Below are positions 1 to 8,988 of a stretch of 64,000 nt of DNA, one piece after another (the first letter of the stretch is position 1; each line of letters opens with the position of its first letter). This stretch comes from Halomonas elongata. GTDB taxonomy: Bacteria > Pseudomonadota > Gammaproteobacteria > Pseudomonadales > Halomonadaceae. The DNA lies in contig NZ_JAJQTQ010000019.1 of the NCBI RefSeq assembly GCF_029081005.1, forward strand, positions 1 through 64,000. Direction: 5' to 3'. The position numbers were made by a program, and so were the translations under genes. Under the pieces are notes generated by a model that saw only the letters and a program-made list of their open reading frames with translations, was not told the DNA's origin and did no database searches.

Positions 1-224
1 ACCAGCATGACCACCGTCTCGTGGACCCAGGAGGTGGGCGAGGCGAAGGCGTAGCGCATGATCACTTCATAGACGCTAATGACCATGGCGACCAGCACCA
101 GCCAGGCAGCGATGCGGCCGCAGACTGCCACGCCCCGGTCGAAGGCGTTGCGCACCGGGTCGGGGGGTGTCGGACTCGGCGTGGCGCCCCGTGGATCGCC
201 AGCATCCTCGGTGGTGGAAGACAT
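1..224 (-). CDS. TRAP transporter small permease (DctQ-type), N-terminal part
   Basis: This gene is cut by the left edge: only the first 74 codons are present, read leftwards from an ATG at 224-222. After a Pro/Thr-rich cytoplasmic tail of about 25 residues comes a hydrophobic helix (AAWLVLVAMVISVYEVIMRY) followed by F-x-S-P-T-S-W-x-H-E, the signature of the first helix-loop of DctQ subunits. The family supplies the 4-TM small membrane subunit of tripartite ATP-independent periplasmic transporters, which use an ion gradient to import organic acids or related solutes. It lies 96 bp downstream of the binding-protein gene on the same strand, so it is the second gene of a dctPQM operon whose large permease should lie beyond the window. 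Confidence 0.85.
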   Translation of the reverse strand, partial: MSSTTEDAGDPRGATPSPTPPDPVRNAFDRGVAVCGRIAAWLVLVAMVISVYEVIMRYAFASPTSWVHETVVML

Positions 225-273
225 CTTGACTCCGTGCCGCCCTTGTCGGGCAGCGTGGTGGCGTAATGACGAG

Positions 274-292
274 GGGCCGGCGAGGCCGGCCC
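274..292. other. Intercistronic hairpin between TRAP dctP and dctQ
   Basis: A perfect 8-bp GC stem (274-281 with 285-292, loop GAG) lies between the dctP stop and the dctQ start. There is no T-run on either side. Such hairpins behind binding-protein genes commonly stabilise the upstream mRNA 3' end and lower expression of the membrane subunits; that role is inferred here. Confidence 0.55.
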
Positions 293-320
293 GGGTGTTC
301 AGGTAGAAAAGCGCGCGTGC

Positions 321-1340
321 TTACAGCTGGCCGCGAGCTTCGAGGAAGCCGGTGGCGGCGTCGTAGACCTTTTGGGTCATCTCGTTGCGACCGGCCCATT
401 CCTTCCACTCTTTCTCTGCGGCTTGGCGGAACTTCTTGCGCTCTTCCGCCGGCAGGTTGAATGGATGCACCTCAGGGTCCTCACGAAGCTTGGCGAGGGT
501 CTCGATATCCTGTTCCTTGAGGCGGGCGATCAAGTCATACGCCATGGCGTCGAAGGCGGTCTCGAGCGTGGTCTGCAGTTCCGCCGGCAGGCTGTCCCAT
601 GTCTCCTTGTTGATCGACACCGCGATCATCGGCATGGAGTGGAAGCCTGGATAGAGCGGGTAAGGGGCGAAGGCGTGCAGCCCCTGGGCGTCGTTGTTGG
701 AAAGCACCGTGGAATCGGCGGCATCGATCACGCCCTTCTCCAGGCCGGTATAGACCTCGGAGCCCGGCAGGTTGACCGGGGTGGCGCCGATGCGCTCGAA
801 GATGTTGTAGACCATGCCCTGTGGCGCGCGAAGCTTGAGGCCCTCGAAGTCCTCCAGGCTCTCGATGGGGACGGTGGAGGGAACGGATTCGAGCGGGAAG
901 GTGGCGGCCCCGATCAAGTGGGTGCCATAGGGCTCGGCGAGTTCATTGTAGAGCTCCTCGCCGCCCCCCTGTTTCATGAACTCCAGGAAGTCATAGGGAT
1001 CGCTCCAGGCGCCGACCAGGTTGCCCAGCATGCCGAAGGCCGGGTCCTGGCCGGAGAAGTAACTCGGGTCGGTCATGTGACCCTGCAGGATGCCGGAGCT
1101 GACGGCCTGCAGTGTTTCGGTGGGGCCCACCACGGCGTTGATGGGCAGCAATTCGATCTGGACGCGGCCATCGGTCATGGTGCCGATGCGTTCGGCCCAC
1201 TCCTGCTTGACCTTGAAACTCGGTTCGCCGGCGGTTTCCGAGGCCTGGAAGGTCCATTCGTACTCCGCGGCATGGGCACCGGTCACACTCAGCAACAGGG
1301 CGGAAGCGCCCAGGAGCAGCTTGGGGGTCAGGTGTGGCAT
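321..1340 (-). CDS. TRAP transporter substrate-binding protein (DctP family)
   Basis: A 339-residue secreted protein. The ATG at 1340-1338 is chosen because a GGAGAG ribosome site precedes it and a signal peptide follows at once (basic start, LLLGASALLLSVTGAHA, cut before AEYEW). The mature part has the DctP fold markers: the E-x-x-x-G-x-P-S-F-K opening and the K-L-R-A-P-Q-G-M segment, whose Arg is the conserved carboxylate-binding residue of the family. It would capture an acidic solute in the periplasm and deliver it to the DctQM permease encoded downstream. It is divergently transcribed from two sugar-acid dehydratases, so an aldonate or related acid is a reasonable substrate, but the sequence does not prove it. 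Longer upstream in-frame starts lack both ribosome site and signal peptide logic. Confidence 0.88.
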   Translation of the reverse strand: MPHLTPKLLLGASALLLSVTGAHAAEYEWTFQASETAGEPSFKVKQEWAERIGTMTDGRVQIELLPINAVVGPTETLQAVSSGILQGHMTDPSYFSGQDPAFGMLGNLVGAWSDPYDFLEFMKQGGGEELYNELAEPYGTHLIGAATFPLESVPSTVPIESLEDFEGLKLRAPQGMVYNIFERIGATPVNLPGSEVYTGLEKGVIDAADSTVLSNNDAQGLHAFAPYPLYPGFHSMPMIAVSINKETWDSLPAELQTTLETAFDAMAYDLIARLKEQDIETLAKLREDPEVHPFNLPAEERKKFRQAAEKEWKEWAGRNEMTQKVYDAATGFLEARGQL

Positions 1341-1499
1341 CGAATCTCTCCGTTCGGGGAGTTTGTTGTTGACGTTCGTGCTGCGTGTTTCGAGTTGTCG
1401 TGATATGTGCCCGCTCTCTCTTGTCGAATCCGTGGCTGGTCGCGGTTGTCGTGTCGCGGACCATCGAAAGCGAGCAGGAGGAATGTTGCCCACAAGTCA

Positions 1500-1516
1500 T
1501 ATATGTTCAACATATA
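1500..1516. promoter_or_regulatory. Perfect 17-bp palindrome in the divergent TRAP/dehydratase promoter region
   Basis: TATATGTTCAACATATA is a perfect 8+1+8 palindrome in the 278-bp gap between the divergent dctP and arabinonate-dehydratase-like genes, about 100 bp upstream of the latter. Its size and AT-rich arms resemble operators of FadR-type GntR repressors that control sugar-acid genes. The regulator is not in the window. A position serving both promoters is consistent with joint control. Confidence 0.6.
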
Positions 1517-1618
1517 CTTTCGTATGTGTGTACTTTGCTCTCGTCTCGTCGTAGTGTCCGTGGCACATCATCGGTGGGTCTTGCCCATCGCCCAGGAATG
1601 CCGCGAGGAGTCACCTCC

Positions 1619-3376
1619 ATGTCGTCACCGAAGAACGCCAACAAGCCGACGCTGCGCAGCGCCGAATGGTTCGGCAGCGCCGACAAGAACGGCTTCATGT
1701 ATCGCAGCTGGATGAAGAACCAGGGCATCCCCGACCACGAATTCCAGGGCAAGCCGATCATCGGCATCTGCAATACCTGGTCGGAACTGACGCCTTGCAA
1801 CGCCCACTTCCGCAAGATTGCCGACCACGTCAAGCAGGGTGTCCTGGAGGCGGGCGGCTATCCGGTGGAATTCCCGGTGTTTTCCAACGGCGAGTCCAAC
1901 TTGCGGCCGACGGCGATGTTCACTCGCAATCTGGCGAGCATGGATGTCGAGGAAGCGATCCGGGGCAACCCGATCGATGCGGTGGTGCTGCTGGTCGGCT
2001 GCGACAAGACCACGCCGGCACTGTTGATGGGGGCGGCGAGCTGCGATATCCCGACGATCGTGGTCACCGGTGGACCGATGCTCAACGGCAAGCAGGAAGG
2101 GCGTGACATCGGCTCGGGAACGGTGGTCTGGCGGCTCTCCGAGGAGGTCAAGGCCGGCAAGATCTCGATGCATGATTTCATGGCGGCCGAGGCCGGGATG
2201 TCACGTTCGGCGGGGACCTGCAACACCATGGGCACGGCCTCGACCATGGCCTGCATGGCCGAGTCGCTGGGCGTGTCGCTGCCGCACAACGCCGCTATCC
2301 CGGCGGTCGATTCGCGTCGTTATGTGCTGGCCCACCTGTCGGGGAATCGTATCGTCGAGATGGTCGACGAGGATCTCCGGCTCTCGAAGATCCTGACGCG
2401 AGAGGCCTTCGAGAATGCCATTCGCACCAATGCGGCGATTGGTGGTTCGACCAACGCCGTGATTCACCTCAAGGCCATCGCCGGTCGCATCGGCGCCGAT
2501 CTGGCGCTGAACGACTGGACGCGCATTGGTCGCGGTACGCCGACGCTGGTGGACCTGCAGCCATCGGGACGCTTCCTGATGGAGGAGTTCTACTATGCCG
2601 GTGGGTTGCCCGCCGTTCTGCGCCGACTGGGCGAAGCCGACCGCCTGCCTCACAAGGAGGCCCCGACCGTCAACGGCAGGACCCTGTGGGAGAACGTCTG
2701 CGAGGCGCCGCTCTACAACGATGAGGTGATCCGGCCGCTGGACAACCCGCTGGTCGAGGATGGTGGCATGTGCGTGCTGCACGGCAATCTGGCGCCCAAG
2801 GGGGCAGTGCTCAAGCCGTCGGCGGCGACCCCCGAACTGATGACGCACCGGGGTCGTGCCGTAGTGTTCGAGGACTTCGACGACTACAAGGCACGCATCA
2901 ATGACCCCGATCTGGACGTGGATGCCGACAGCGTGCTGGTGATGAAACATTGCGGGCCACGCGGGTATCACGGCATGGCCGAGGTGGGCAACATGGGCTT
3001 GCCGGCCAAGCTGCTCGAGCAGGGTGTCACCGACATGGTACGACTCTCGGACGCGCGCATGAGCGGGACGGCCTACGGCACCGTGGTGCTGCATGTGGCG
3101 CCGGAGGCGGCGGCCGGGGGACCGCTGGCGGCGGTGCGCAACGGCGACTGGATCGAACTGGATGCCTACGCCGGCAAGCTGCATCTGGACATCGAGGACG
3201 ATGAGCTCCAGGCACGTCTGGCCGAGCACGATCCCACCCAGGCCTCGCGGCAGATCGCCAGCAGTGGCGGCTATCGTCAGCTCTACATCGAGCATGTGCT
3301 GCAGGCGGACGAAGGCTGTGACTTCGACTTCCTGGTGGGGTGCCGGGGTGCCGACGTGCCGCGCCATTCTCACTGA
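1619..3376 (+). CDS. araC: IlvD/Edd-family dehydratase, probable L-arabinonate dehydratase
   Basis: A 585-residue member of the IlvD/Edd Fe-S dehydratases. The ATG at 1619 follows a GAGGAG site at about 1605. Three cysteines expected to hold a [2Fe-2S] cluster are present: Cys60 (ELTPCNAHF), Cys128 (VGCDKTTPA) and Cys201 ([10 protein letters not shown]). Their spacing matches what I recall for Rhizobium L-arabinonate dehydratase (59/127/200). The N-terminal run [22 protein letters not shown] is typical of that subgroup. It would dehydrate L-arabinonate, and possibly D-fuconate or D-galactonate, to the 2-keto-3-deoxy acid in the cytoplasm. It is 13 bp upstream of a second, different dehydratase and co-directional with a sugar 1-dehydrogenase. 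The symbol follows Azospirillum usage and is not the E. coli regulator. 6-Phosphogluconate or branched-chain dehydratase roles are less likely given the context. Confidence 0.8.
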   Translation: MSSPKNANKPTLRSAEWFGSADKNGFMYRSWMKNQGIPDHEFQGKPIIGICNTWSELTPCNAHFRKIADHVKQGVLEAGGYPVEFPVFSNGESNLRPTAMFTRNLASMDVEEAIRGNPIDAVVLLVGCDKTTPALLMGAASCDIPTIVVTGGPMLNGKQEGRDIGSGTVVWRLSEEVKAGKISMHDFMAAEAGMSRSAGTCNTMGTASTMACMAESLGVSLPHNAAIPAVDSRRYVLAHLSGNRIVEMVDEDLRLSKILTREAFENAIRTNAAIGGSTNAVIHLKAIAGRIGADLALNDWTRIGRGTPTLVDLQPSGRFLMEEFYYAGGLPAVLRRLGEADRLPHKEAPTVNGRTLWENVCEAPLYNDEVIRPLDNPLVEDGGMCVLHGNLAPKGAVLKPSAATPELMTHRGRAVVFEDFDDYKARINDPDLDVDADSVLVMKHCGPRGYHGMAEVGNMGLPAKLLEQGVTDMVRLSDARMSGTAYGTVVLHVAPEAAAGGPLAAVRNGDWIELDAYAGKLHLDIEDDELQARLAEHDPTQASRQIASSGGYRQLYIEHVLQADEGCDFDFLVGCRGADVPRHSH

Positions 3377-3389
3377 GACCGGAGACGCC

Positions 3390-5195
3390 ATGACGACCCA
3401 GCGACCCCGCATGACATCCGACCGACTGCGCTCGCGCGACTGGTTCGACAACCCCGAGCATCCGGGCACCACGGCCCTGTGCATCGAGCGCTACATGAAC
3501 CAGGGAATCACCCTGGAGGAACTGACGTCCGGCCGACCGATCATCGGTATCTGCCAGTCGGGATCCGACCTGACGCCCTGCAATCGCCATCACATCGAGC
3601 TGGTGAAACGCGTCAAGGATGGGATCCGTGCCGCCGGTGGAGTGCCCTTCGAGTTCCCGCTGCATCCTATCCATGAGAATGTGCGTCGGCCCACGGCCGC
3701 GCTGGATCGCAACCTGGCCTATCTCGGGCTGGTCGAGGTGCTGCATGGCTACCCGCTGGACGGCGTGGTGTTGACCACCGGCTGCGACAAGACCACCCCG
3801 GCCTGCCTGATGGCCGCGGCGACGGTGAATATCCCGGCCATCGTGCTGTCCGGCGGGCCGATGCTCAACGGCTGGCGGGGTGCCGAGCGTGTCGGCTCGG
3901 GGACCGTGGTCTGGGAGATGCGCAAGCGCCTGGCGGCCGGTGACATCGATTATCCCGAATTCCTGTCGCGAATCGCCGATTCCGCGCCCTCGGTGGGGCA
4001 CTGCAATACCATGGGCACCGCCTCGACCATGAATTCCATGGCCGAAGCACTGGGCATGAGTCTGCCCGGTTCGGCAATGATCCCCGGCCCCTACAAGGAA
4101 CGCGGTGCGGTCGCCTATGCCACCGGCGAGCGCATCGTCGACATGGTCTGGGACGATCTGCGACCGAGCGATATCCTGACCCGCGAAGCGTTCGAGAACG
4201 CTGTGGTGACCTGCTCGGCATTGGGCGGTTCCTCCAACGCCCCGGTACATGTCAACGCCATTGCCCGCCATGCCGGTGTCGCGCTCGACAACGACGACTG
4301 GCAATGCCTCGGTCACGAGGTGCCGCTGCTGGCCAACGTGATGCCGGCGGGCGCTTACCTGGGCGAGGAGTTTCATCGTGCCGGGGGCGTGCCGGCGGTG
4401 ATGTTCGAGCTGCTGGCCGCCGGGCGGTTGCACGGCGATGTGCCGACCGTCAACGGCAGGACGCTGGCCGAGAACCTGACCGGCCGCGAGACCGCCGACG
4501 ACGAGGTGATCCGCCGCTACGCCAATCCGTTGGTCGAACATGCAGGGTTTCTCAACCTCACGGGCAACCTGTTCGACTCGGCGCTGATGAAGACCAGCGT
4601 GATTTCCGCCGATTTCCGCCGCCGTTTCCTCGATACGCCCGAGGACCCTGATGCCTTCGAGGGCCGAGTGGTGGTGTTCGATGGCTCGGAGGACTACCAC
4701 GCCCGCATCGACGACCCCGGCCTCGAGATCGATGCCACCACCATCCTGGTGATGCGAGGTGCCGGACCGGTAGGGCACCCCGGTGGCGCCGAAGTGGTCA
4801 ACATGCAGCCGCCGGCCTCCTTGATTCGGCAGGGCATCGAGTCGTTGCCGTGCCTCGGCGACGGTCGTCAGTCGGGCACATCGGGGTCGCCCTCGATCCT
4901 CAATGCCTCGCCGGAGGCCGCCACCGGTGGGCCCCTGGCATTGCTCGAGACCGGTGACCGGCTGCGCGTCGACCTGGGACGCTGCAAGGTGACCCTGCGG
5001 GTGGACGAGGCCGAGCTGGCGTCGCGCCGTGAGCGCCTGGAGGCCGAGGGCGGGTATCGCTATCCCGACCACCAGACGCCTTGGCAGGAGATCCAGAGGA
5101 CGCTGGTGGCGCCCCTGGCGGACGGGATGACGCTGCGCAACGCGCCCGATTATCGGGATGTGGCGCGTCAAAGTCCGCCCCGGGACAATCATTAG
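3390..5195 (+). CDS. xylD: D-xylonate dehydratase (XylD-like, IlvD/Edd family)
   Basis: A 601-residue IlvD/Edd dehydratase starting at an ATG five bases after GGAGA. It carries the XylD-type opening [13 protein letters not shown] and cluster cysteines Cys64 (LTPCNRHH), Cys132 (TGCDKTTPA) and Cys205 ([10 protein letters not shown]). The C-terminal P-W-Q-E-I motif and H at the very end also match the Caulobacter XylD family as I know it. It would convert D-xylonate to 2-keto-3-deoxy-D-xylonate in the oxidative (Weimberg or Dahms) pathway. It is clearly a distinct subfamily from its upstream neighbour, so the pair probably covers two aldonates rather than being a recent duplication. No other dedicated xylose gene is in the window. 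Confidence 0.82.
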   Translation: MTTQRPRMTSDRLRSRDWFDNPEHPGTTALCIERYMNQGITLEELTSGRPIIGICQSGSDLTPCNRHHIELVKRVKDGIRAAGGVPFEFPLHPIHENVRRPTAALDRNLAYLGLVEVLHGYPLDGVVLTTGCDKTTPACLMAAATVNIPAIVLSGGPMLNGWRGAERVGSGTVVWEMRKRLAAGDIDYPEFLSRIADSAPSVGHCNTMGTASTMNSMAEALGMSLPGSAMIPGPYKERGAVAYATGERIVDMVWDDLRPSDILTREAFENAVVTCSALGGSSNAPVHVNAIARHAGVALDNDDWQCLGHEVPLLANVMPAGAYLGEEFHRAGGVPAVMFELLAAGRLHGDVPTVNGRTLAENLTGRETADDEVIRRYANPLVEHAGFLNLTGNLFDSALMKTSVISADFRRRFLDTPEDPDAFEGRVVVFDGSEDYHARIDDPGLEIDATTILVMRGAGPVGHPGGAEVVNMQPPASLIRQGIESLPCLGDGRQSGTSGSPSILNASPEAATGGPLALLETGDRLRVDLGRCKVTLRVDEAELASRRERLEAEGGYRYPDHQTPWQEIQRTLVAPLADGMTLRNAPDYRDVARQSPPRDNH

Positions 5196-5272
5196 ACGGA
5201 TCTTGCCCTCAATGGCGGGCACCTTCTCGAGACGGTAGGATGCCCGGCCAGCATTTCGCATCAGGAGGTTTC

Positions 5273-6196
5273 ATGTCCCCATTTCGCCTGGGCCTGGTCG
5301 GGGCCGGGAAGATCGTTCGCGATCAGCATCTCGCCGCCATCCAGGCCACGCCCGGTCTCGAGCTCGTCGCTGTGGCCGATCCCCACGCTCGGCTCGAGGG
5401 CGTGCCCGGCCATGCCTCGCTGGGGGCGATGTTGTCCGAGGAACCGTCGCTGGATGCCGTGGCGATCTGCACCCCGGCCCATCTGCGCCATGCCCTGGCC
5501 CGCGAGGCGCTGGCGCACGGCAAGGCCGTCATGCTCGAAAAGCCGCCCGGCGCGACCCTGGCCGAGGTCGAGGATCTGAACGCCCTGGCCGAGTCGCGGG
5601 GCAGCGTGCTCTTCGCCGCCTGGCATTCGCGTTTTGCCCCCGCCGTTCCGGTCGCCAGGCAGTGGCTGAGCGAGCGTCGAGTCACGGGAATCGAGATCGT
5701 CTGGCATGAAGACGTCAGGGTCTGGCACCCCGGTCAGGCATGGCTCTGGGAAGCGGGCGGCATGGGCGTGTTCGATCCCGGTATCAATGCCTTGTCGATC
5801 GTCACTCGGCTGGTCGATACCCCTTTCTTCCTGAAGCGCGCCACGCTCGAGGTGCCCGACAATTGCCAGACCCCGATTGCTGCCCGGCTGCATCTGCGCG
5901 ATGGTGCGGGCGTGCCCCTGGAGGCGGATTTCGACTTCCGCCACGAGGACCCGCCGCGCTGGGAGATGACCATCATCACCGAGGAAGGGCGCCTCGAACT
6001 GTCCGGCGGTGGGCGTCGGTTGACGCTCGATGGTGAGACGGTGGTCGACGAGCCGGAGCGCGAATATTCGGGCCTCTATACCCATTTTCACGAACTGTTG
6101 ACCACGGGGCGTAGCGATGTGGACGTCACGCCGTTACGGCATGTGGCGGATGCCATGATGTTGGGGCATCGGGAGATAGTGTCGCCTTTTCACTGA
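5273..6196 (+). CDS. araA: Gfo/Idh/MocA sugar 1-dehydrogenase (L-arabinose / D-galactose type)
   Basis: A 307-residue oxidoreductase with an AGGAGG site directly before the ATG at 5273. The N-terminal Rossmann motif is GLVGAGKI, and the family E-K-P-P motif follows near residue 97. The segment W-H-S-R, then E-D-V-R-x-W-H-P-G-Q-x-W-x-W-E-A-G-G-x-G-V-F-D-P-G-I-N is the hallmark of the Pseudomonas galactose dehydrogenase / Azospirillum L-arabinose 1-dehydrogenase subgroup. It would oxidise L-arabinose (and usually D-galactose) at C1 with NAD(P)+ to the lactone, the first step before the lactonase at 20416 and the dehydratase at 1619. The symbol is the Azospirillum one and does not mean arabinose isomerase. 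Confidence 0.8.
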   Translation: MSPFRLGLVGAGKIVRDQHLAAIQATPGLELVAVADPHARLEGVPGHASLGAMLSEEPSLDAVAICTPAHLRHALAREALAHGKAVMLEKPPGATLAEVEDLNALAESRGSVLFAAWHSRFAPAVPVARQWLSERRVTGIEIVWHEDVRVWHPGQAWLWEAGGMGVFDPGINALSIVTRLVDTPFFLKRATLEVPDNCQTPIAARLHLRDGAGVPLEADFDFRHEDPPRWEMTIITEEGRLELSGGGRRLTLDGETVVDEPEREYSGLYTHFHELLTTGRSDVDVTPLRHVADAMMLGHREIVSPFH

Positions 6197-6235
6197 TTTT
6201 GCCCTTGTGACCCACATGGAGGCGAGAAATACGTT

Positions 6236-6254
6236 GGCCCGCCGATAGCGGGCC
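6236..6254. terminator. Weak terminator-like hairpin between convergent genes
   Basis: A 7-bp stem (GGCCCGC 6236-6242 with GCGGGCC 6248-6254, loop CGATA) lies between the convergent sugar dehydrogenase and LysR genes. It lacks a T-run, so it may only be an mRNA-end structure. Confidence 0.4.
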
Positions 6255-6313
6255 TGGCTCGGGTCTTCGCTCGCCGACTTTCTGGCCAGGCACTCAAGAA
6301 AAAAGCACGCGAG

Positions 6314-7282
6314 TCAGCCGTTGGCCCATCCCTCGGCGATCACCTCGCGCAGCAGGGTGGTCAGGGCGGCGGCGCCGGGGGAGAGACGTTGCTGGCGGAG
6401 GGTGATGAGGCCATAGGGCTGGACGCTCAGGGCTTCCTCGGTGGGCAGTACCCGGAAACGCTGCGGGTCGCATAGCAGTTCGGCGACTTCCCGGCTGGTG
6501 ACCGTCAGGGTGTCGGAGTTGGCCACCAGTGCCAGCGATACCAGGACGTCCGAGGTGTTGATGATATGCGTCGGCGGCGAGAGGTCGTGATACATCAGAA
6601 GATGATCGACGCGCTGCCGCATCAGGGCGCCCGGCGGCTGGAGCGACCAGGGGTAGGCCTTCATGTCGGCCAGCGACGGCGAGGCGACATTCGCCAGCGG
6701 ATGCTCGCGTCGACACACCACGCTGATGGCCTCCTCGCCGATCTCCTCGAAGACGAAATGCCCGGGGTCGAACCCGGCGGGAATGCGCGAGATGACCATG
6801 TCGAGCTCGCCTTCCAGCAATCGAGGCACCAGGGCCGGGCTCACATCCACATCGACGCTGATCTTGAGGCCCGGCAATTGGCGATGAACGCGTTCCAGGG
6901 CCCGGGAGATCAGTGTCACCGCCGGCGCCATCACGGTGCCCACGGAGACCGCGCCGGCATTGCCGGCGTTCAGGGCATTGAGCTCGTCGCCGGTCTGCTG
7001 CAGGGAGGAGAGGATGCTGCGGGCATGACGCACCGCCACCTCGCCATACCAGTTGGGCTCGACGCCTCGCGAATGACGTTCGAACAGGCGTACGCCCAGG
7101 CGTCCTTCCAGTTCGCCGAGCAGCTTCGAGGCGGCGGGCTGGCTCATGGAAAGGCTGGCGGCCGCACGATGCAGGTTGCGGTGATCGTCCAGGGCCAGGA
7201 ACAACTGCAGGTGGCGTAACTTTAGTCTTACCTTGAGAAACCAGTCGGGTGGCAACTCACCCATGGTGGAGCGACGTGTCAT
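6314..7282 (-). CDS. LysR-family regulator, GbpR-like (sugar uptake/oxidation control)
   Basis: A 322-residue LysR-type regulator. The winged helix-turn-helix lies at about residues 20-80 (L-R-H-L-Q-L-F, then A-A-x-x-L-S-M-S-Q-P-A-A-S-K-L-L-x-E-L-E), followed by a periplasmic-binding-like effector domain. The opening K-L-R-H-L-Q-L-F-L-A-L-D-D-x-x-N-L-H-R-A-A resembles GbpR, the activator of galactose/arabinose-binding protein and oxidation genes in Azospirillum and Agrobacterium. It converges on the sugar dehydrogenase and diverges from the aldose epimerase. I take the ATG at 7282; an internal ATG seven codons on is possible, as neither has a good ribosome site. It is the only regulator inside the pentose module and so the best candidate for its control. 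Confidence 0.75.
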   Translation of the reverse strand: MTRRSTMGELPPDWFLKVRLKLRHLQLFLALDDHRNLHRAAASLSMSQPAASKLLGELEGRLGVRLFERHSRGVEPNWYGEVAVRHARSILSSLQQTGDELNALNAGNAGAVSVGTVMAPAVTLISRALERVHRQLPGLKISVDVDVSPALVPRLLEGELDMVISRIPAGFDPGHFVFEEIGEEAISVVCRREHPLANVASPSLADMKAYPWSLQPPGALMRQRVDHLLMYHDLSPPTHIINTSDVLVSLALVANSDTLTVTSREVAELLCDPQRFRVLPTEEALSVQPYGLITLRQQRLSPGAAALTTLLREVIAEGWANG

Positions 7283-7286
7283 ATTG

Positions 7287-7311
7287 TGATAACCAAATGG
7301 GTATTGATAAC
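7287..7311. promoter_or_regulatory. Direct repeats TGATAAC upstream of the divergent gbpR-like and galM genes
   Basis: Two copies of TGATAAC (7287-7293 and 7305-7311) lie 18 nt apart, immediately upstream of the LysR gene start. A further GGATAAT is at about 7332. The copy TGATAACCA shares the core ATAACCA with the motif found before the abfA and araF operons. Placement fits LysR autoregulation and control of the epimerase; this is inference. Confidence 0.45.
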
Positions 7312-7398
7312 TCGATAAGTCATTATTAGCGGATAATGTCTCATCTGTCTAATGTGGTCGACGATCAGTGGGACGTCACAGGAAGGAGACAACAACAA

Positions 7399-8688
7399 AT
7401 GACCGCATTCGACCGCTTCTCAGGCACATCGGCAGTGCAAGGTGCATGGCTTGGCACTCGAAACGGAGCATGGGCCATGCTGGCCGCCTTGCCGCTGGTG
7501 GCCGGCATCGCTTTCGCTCAGGAGACAACACGGGACGGAACGGGAATGGAGCAGCAGCGAAGTATCGAGCAAGGCGTTTTCGGCACCCTGCCGGATGGTC
7601 GCGAGGTGGCACTTTACACCCTGACCAATACCCGGGGGGCGCGTCTGTCGGTGACGCCTTACGGGGGGATCATCGTCGCCCTCGAGGTGCCGGATGCCGA
7701 GGGCGAATTCGGCGACGTCGTGCTGGGGTTCGACCGACTTGAGGGCTATCTGTCGTCGGCCTATCGCCAGGCCAATCCCTACTTCGGGGCCCTGATCGGA
7801 CGCTATGGCAACCGTATTGCCGGTGGTGAGTTCCGTCTGGATGGCGAGGTACATACCTTGCCCACCAACGATGGCGACAATCACCTGCATGGCGGCGATC
7901 GCGGGTTCGACCGGCGTCTCTGGGAGGCCGAAACCGTCGAGGACGAGCGAGGCGTGGGGGTGATCCTGACGCTGACCAGTGCCGATGGGGACCAGGGATA
8001 TCCGGGAGAACTACAGGCTCGGGTTCGTTATACGCTGAGTGATGACAATGCCGTCACCGTCGACTATCACGCCACCTCCGACGTTGCCACGCCGGTCAAT
8101 CTCACTCAGCACAGTTACTTCAATCTCGATGGCGTGACCGGGCAGCAAGCCGACGGCGACGATATTCTCGATCACCGCCTGACGATCGATGCCGATGCCT
8201 TCACACCGGTGGATGATGGCCTGATTCCGACCGGTGAGCTGCGCTCCGTGGCGCAGACACCCTTTGATTTCCGCGAGCCCACGGCCATCGGCGAGCGCAT
8301 CGAGGCCGACAACACCCAATTGGCCAGAGGCCAGGGCTATGATCACAACTTCGTCCTCGACCGGGAGGGCCTGGGCGAGGACGAGCTGGTGACGGCGGCT
8401 CGCCTGGAGGCCGGACACAGCGGCAGGGTGATGGAAGTGCTCACCACCGAGCCCGGTCTCCAGTTCTACTCGGGCAACTTCCTGGATGGCTCCTTGGCCG
8501 GCAAGGGCGGGACGACCTACGGCCATCGTTTCGGCCTGGCCCTGGAAACCCAGCATTTTCCGGACTCACCCAATCGGCCCGATTTCCCTTCGACATTGCT
8601 GCAGCCAGGGGAAACCTACCAAAGCCAGACTCGGTACGTTTTTTCTACCAACTCGACGACCGGCGGTTCAGAGACGACTTCAAACTGA
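7399..8688 (+). CDS. galM: Aldose 1-epimerase (mutarotase), exported
   Basis: A 429-residue GalM-family protein. The ATG at 7399 is chosen because GGAAGGAG precedes it by about ten bases. The first 27 residues are an unusually long polar n-region, followed by a hydrophobic core (AWAMLAALPLVAGIAFA) and a likely cut before QE, so a periplasmic enzyme is predicted. Catalytic features are present: N-R-I-x-G-G near residue 125, the general-acid His in T-Q-H-S-Y-F-N-L, and the base Glu in A-L-E-T-Q-H-F-P. It would interconvert alpha and beta anomers of arabinose, galactose or xylose before uptake or C1 oxidation. It sits between its likely regulator and a sugar porin. An internal start at the Met before LAALPL would give a standard-length signal peptide. 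Confidence 0.85.
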   Translation: MTAFDRFSGTSAVQGAWLGTRNGAWAMLAALPLVAGIAFAQETTRDGTGMEQQRSIEQGVFGTLPDGREVALYTLTNTRGARLSVTPYGGIIVALEVPDAEGEFGDVVLGFDRLEGYLSSAYRQANPYFGALIGRYGNRIAGGEFRLDGEVHTLPTNDGDNHLHGGDRGFDRRLWEAETVEDERGVGVILTLTSADGDQGYPGELQARVRYTLSDDNAVTVDYHATSDVATPVNLTQHSYFNLDGVTGQQADGDDILDHRLTIDADAFTPVDDGLIPTGELRSVAQTPFDFREPTAIGERIEADNTQLARGQGYDHNFVLDREGLGEDELVTAARLEAGHSGRVMEVLTTEPGLQFYSGNFLDGSLAGKGGTTYGHRFGLALETQHFPDSPNRPDFPSTLLQPGETYQSQTRYVFSTNSTTGGSETTSN

Positions 8689-8732
8689 CTTTTAACTCTG
8701 TGAGCGGCCCTCGACCCACTACAGCGATGGCA

Positions 8733-8754
8733 CCTTGAGCCGATAGGCTCAAGG
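8733..8754 (+). terminator. Hairpin after galM
   Basis: A perfect 9-bp stem (CCTTGAGCC with GGCTCAAGG, loop GATA) stands 45 bp after the galM stop. A T-run (TTTTT) occurs only about 20 bases later, so termination may be incomplete. The rest of the interval to the porin is AT-rich and holds the leader ORF. Confidence 0.5.
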
Positions 8755-8931
8755 CCAGCCAGAACAGTTGGGTCGGTTTTTGGGCTTATTGAGTGCTGAT
8801 TAAAAAATAGTTGAATGTCGAAAGGAAAAAATAATTTTCTTTTCTGAGGGACTTGGCTGCTCCTTATGGGGAAGTTGTGTCGTGAATAAGCGTAAGGAGG
8901 TGTTTGAAGAAATCTAACTGAAAGGAGTGCT

Positions 8932-8988
8932 ATGGATATGGATTATCCGGGGGATGTAATAAATCTAATCGATAAAAGAGGTATCTAG
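8932..8988 (+). CDS. Possible 18-residue leader peptide coupled to the porin gene
   Basis: An ATG at 8932 sits seven bases after AAAGGAG and opens an 18-codon frame (MDMDYPGDVINLIDKRGI). Its TAG stop (8986-8988) shares its last base with the GTG start of the porin. The strong ribosome site and exact stop/start overlap suggest translational coupling. The peptide has no recognisable family. It may be chance in AT-rich DNA. Confidence 0.4.
   Translation: MDMDYPGDVINLIDKRGI

Noticed and set aside
2201..3484. 427-codon open frame on the minus strand
   Set aside because: It is the shadow of the arabinonate dehydratase-like gene; the composition is Arg/His/Gln-rich without motifs.
3027..5261. 744-codon open frame on the minus strand
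   Set aside because: It lies wholly opposite xylD, has no ribosome site or family resemblance, and reflects high GC3 in the real gene.
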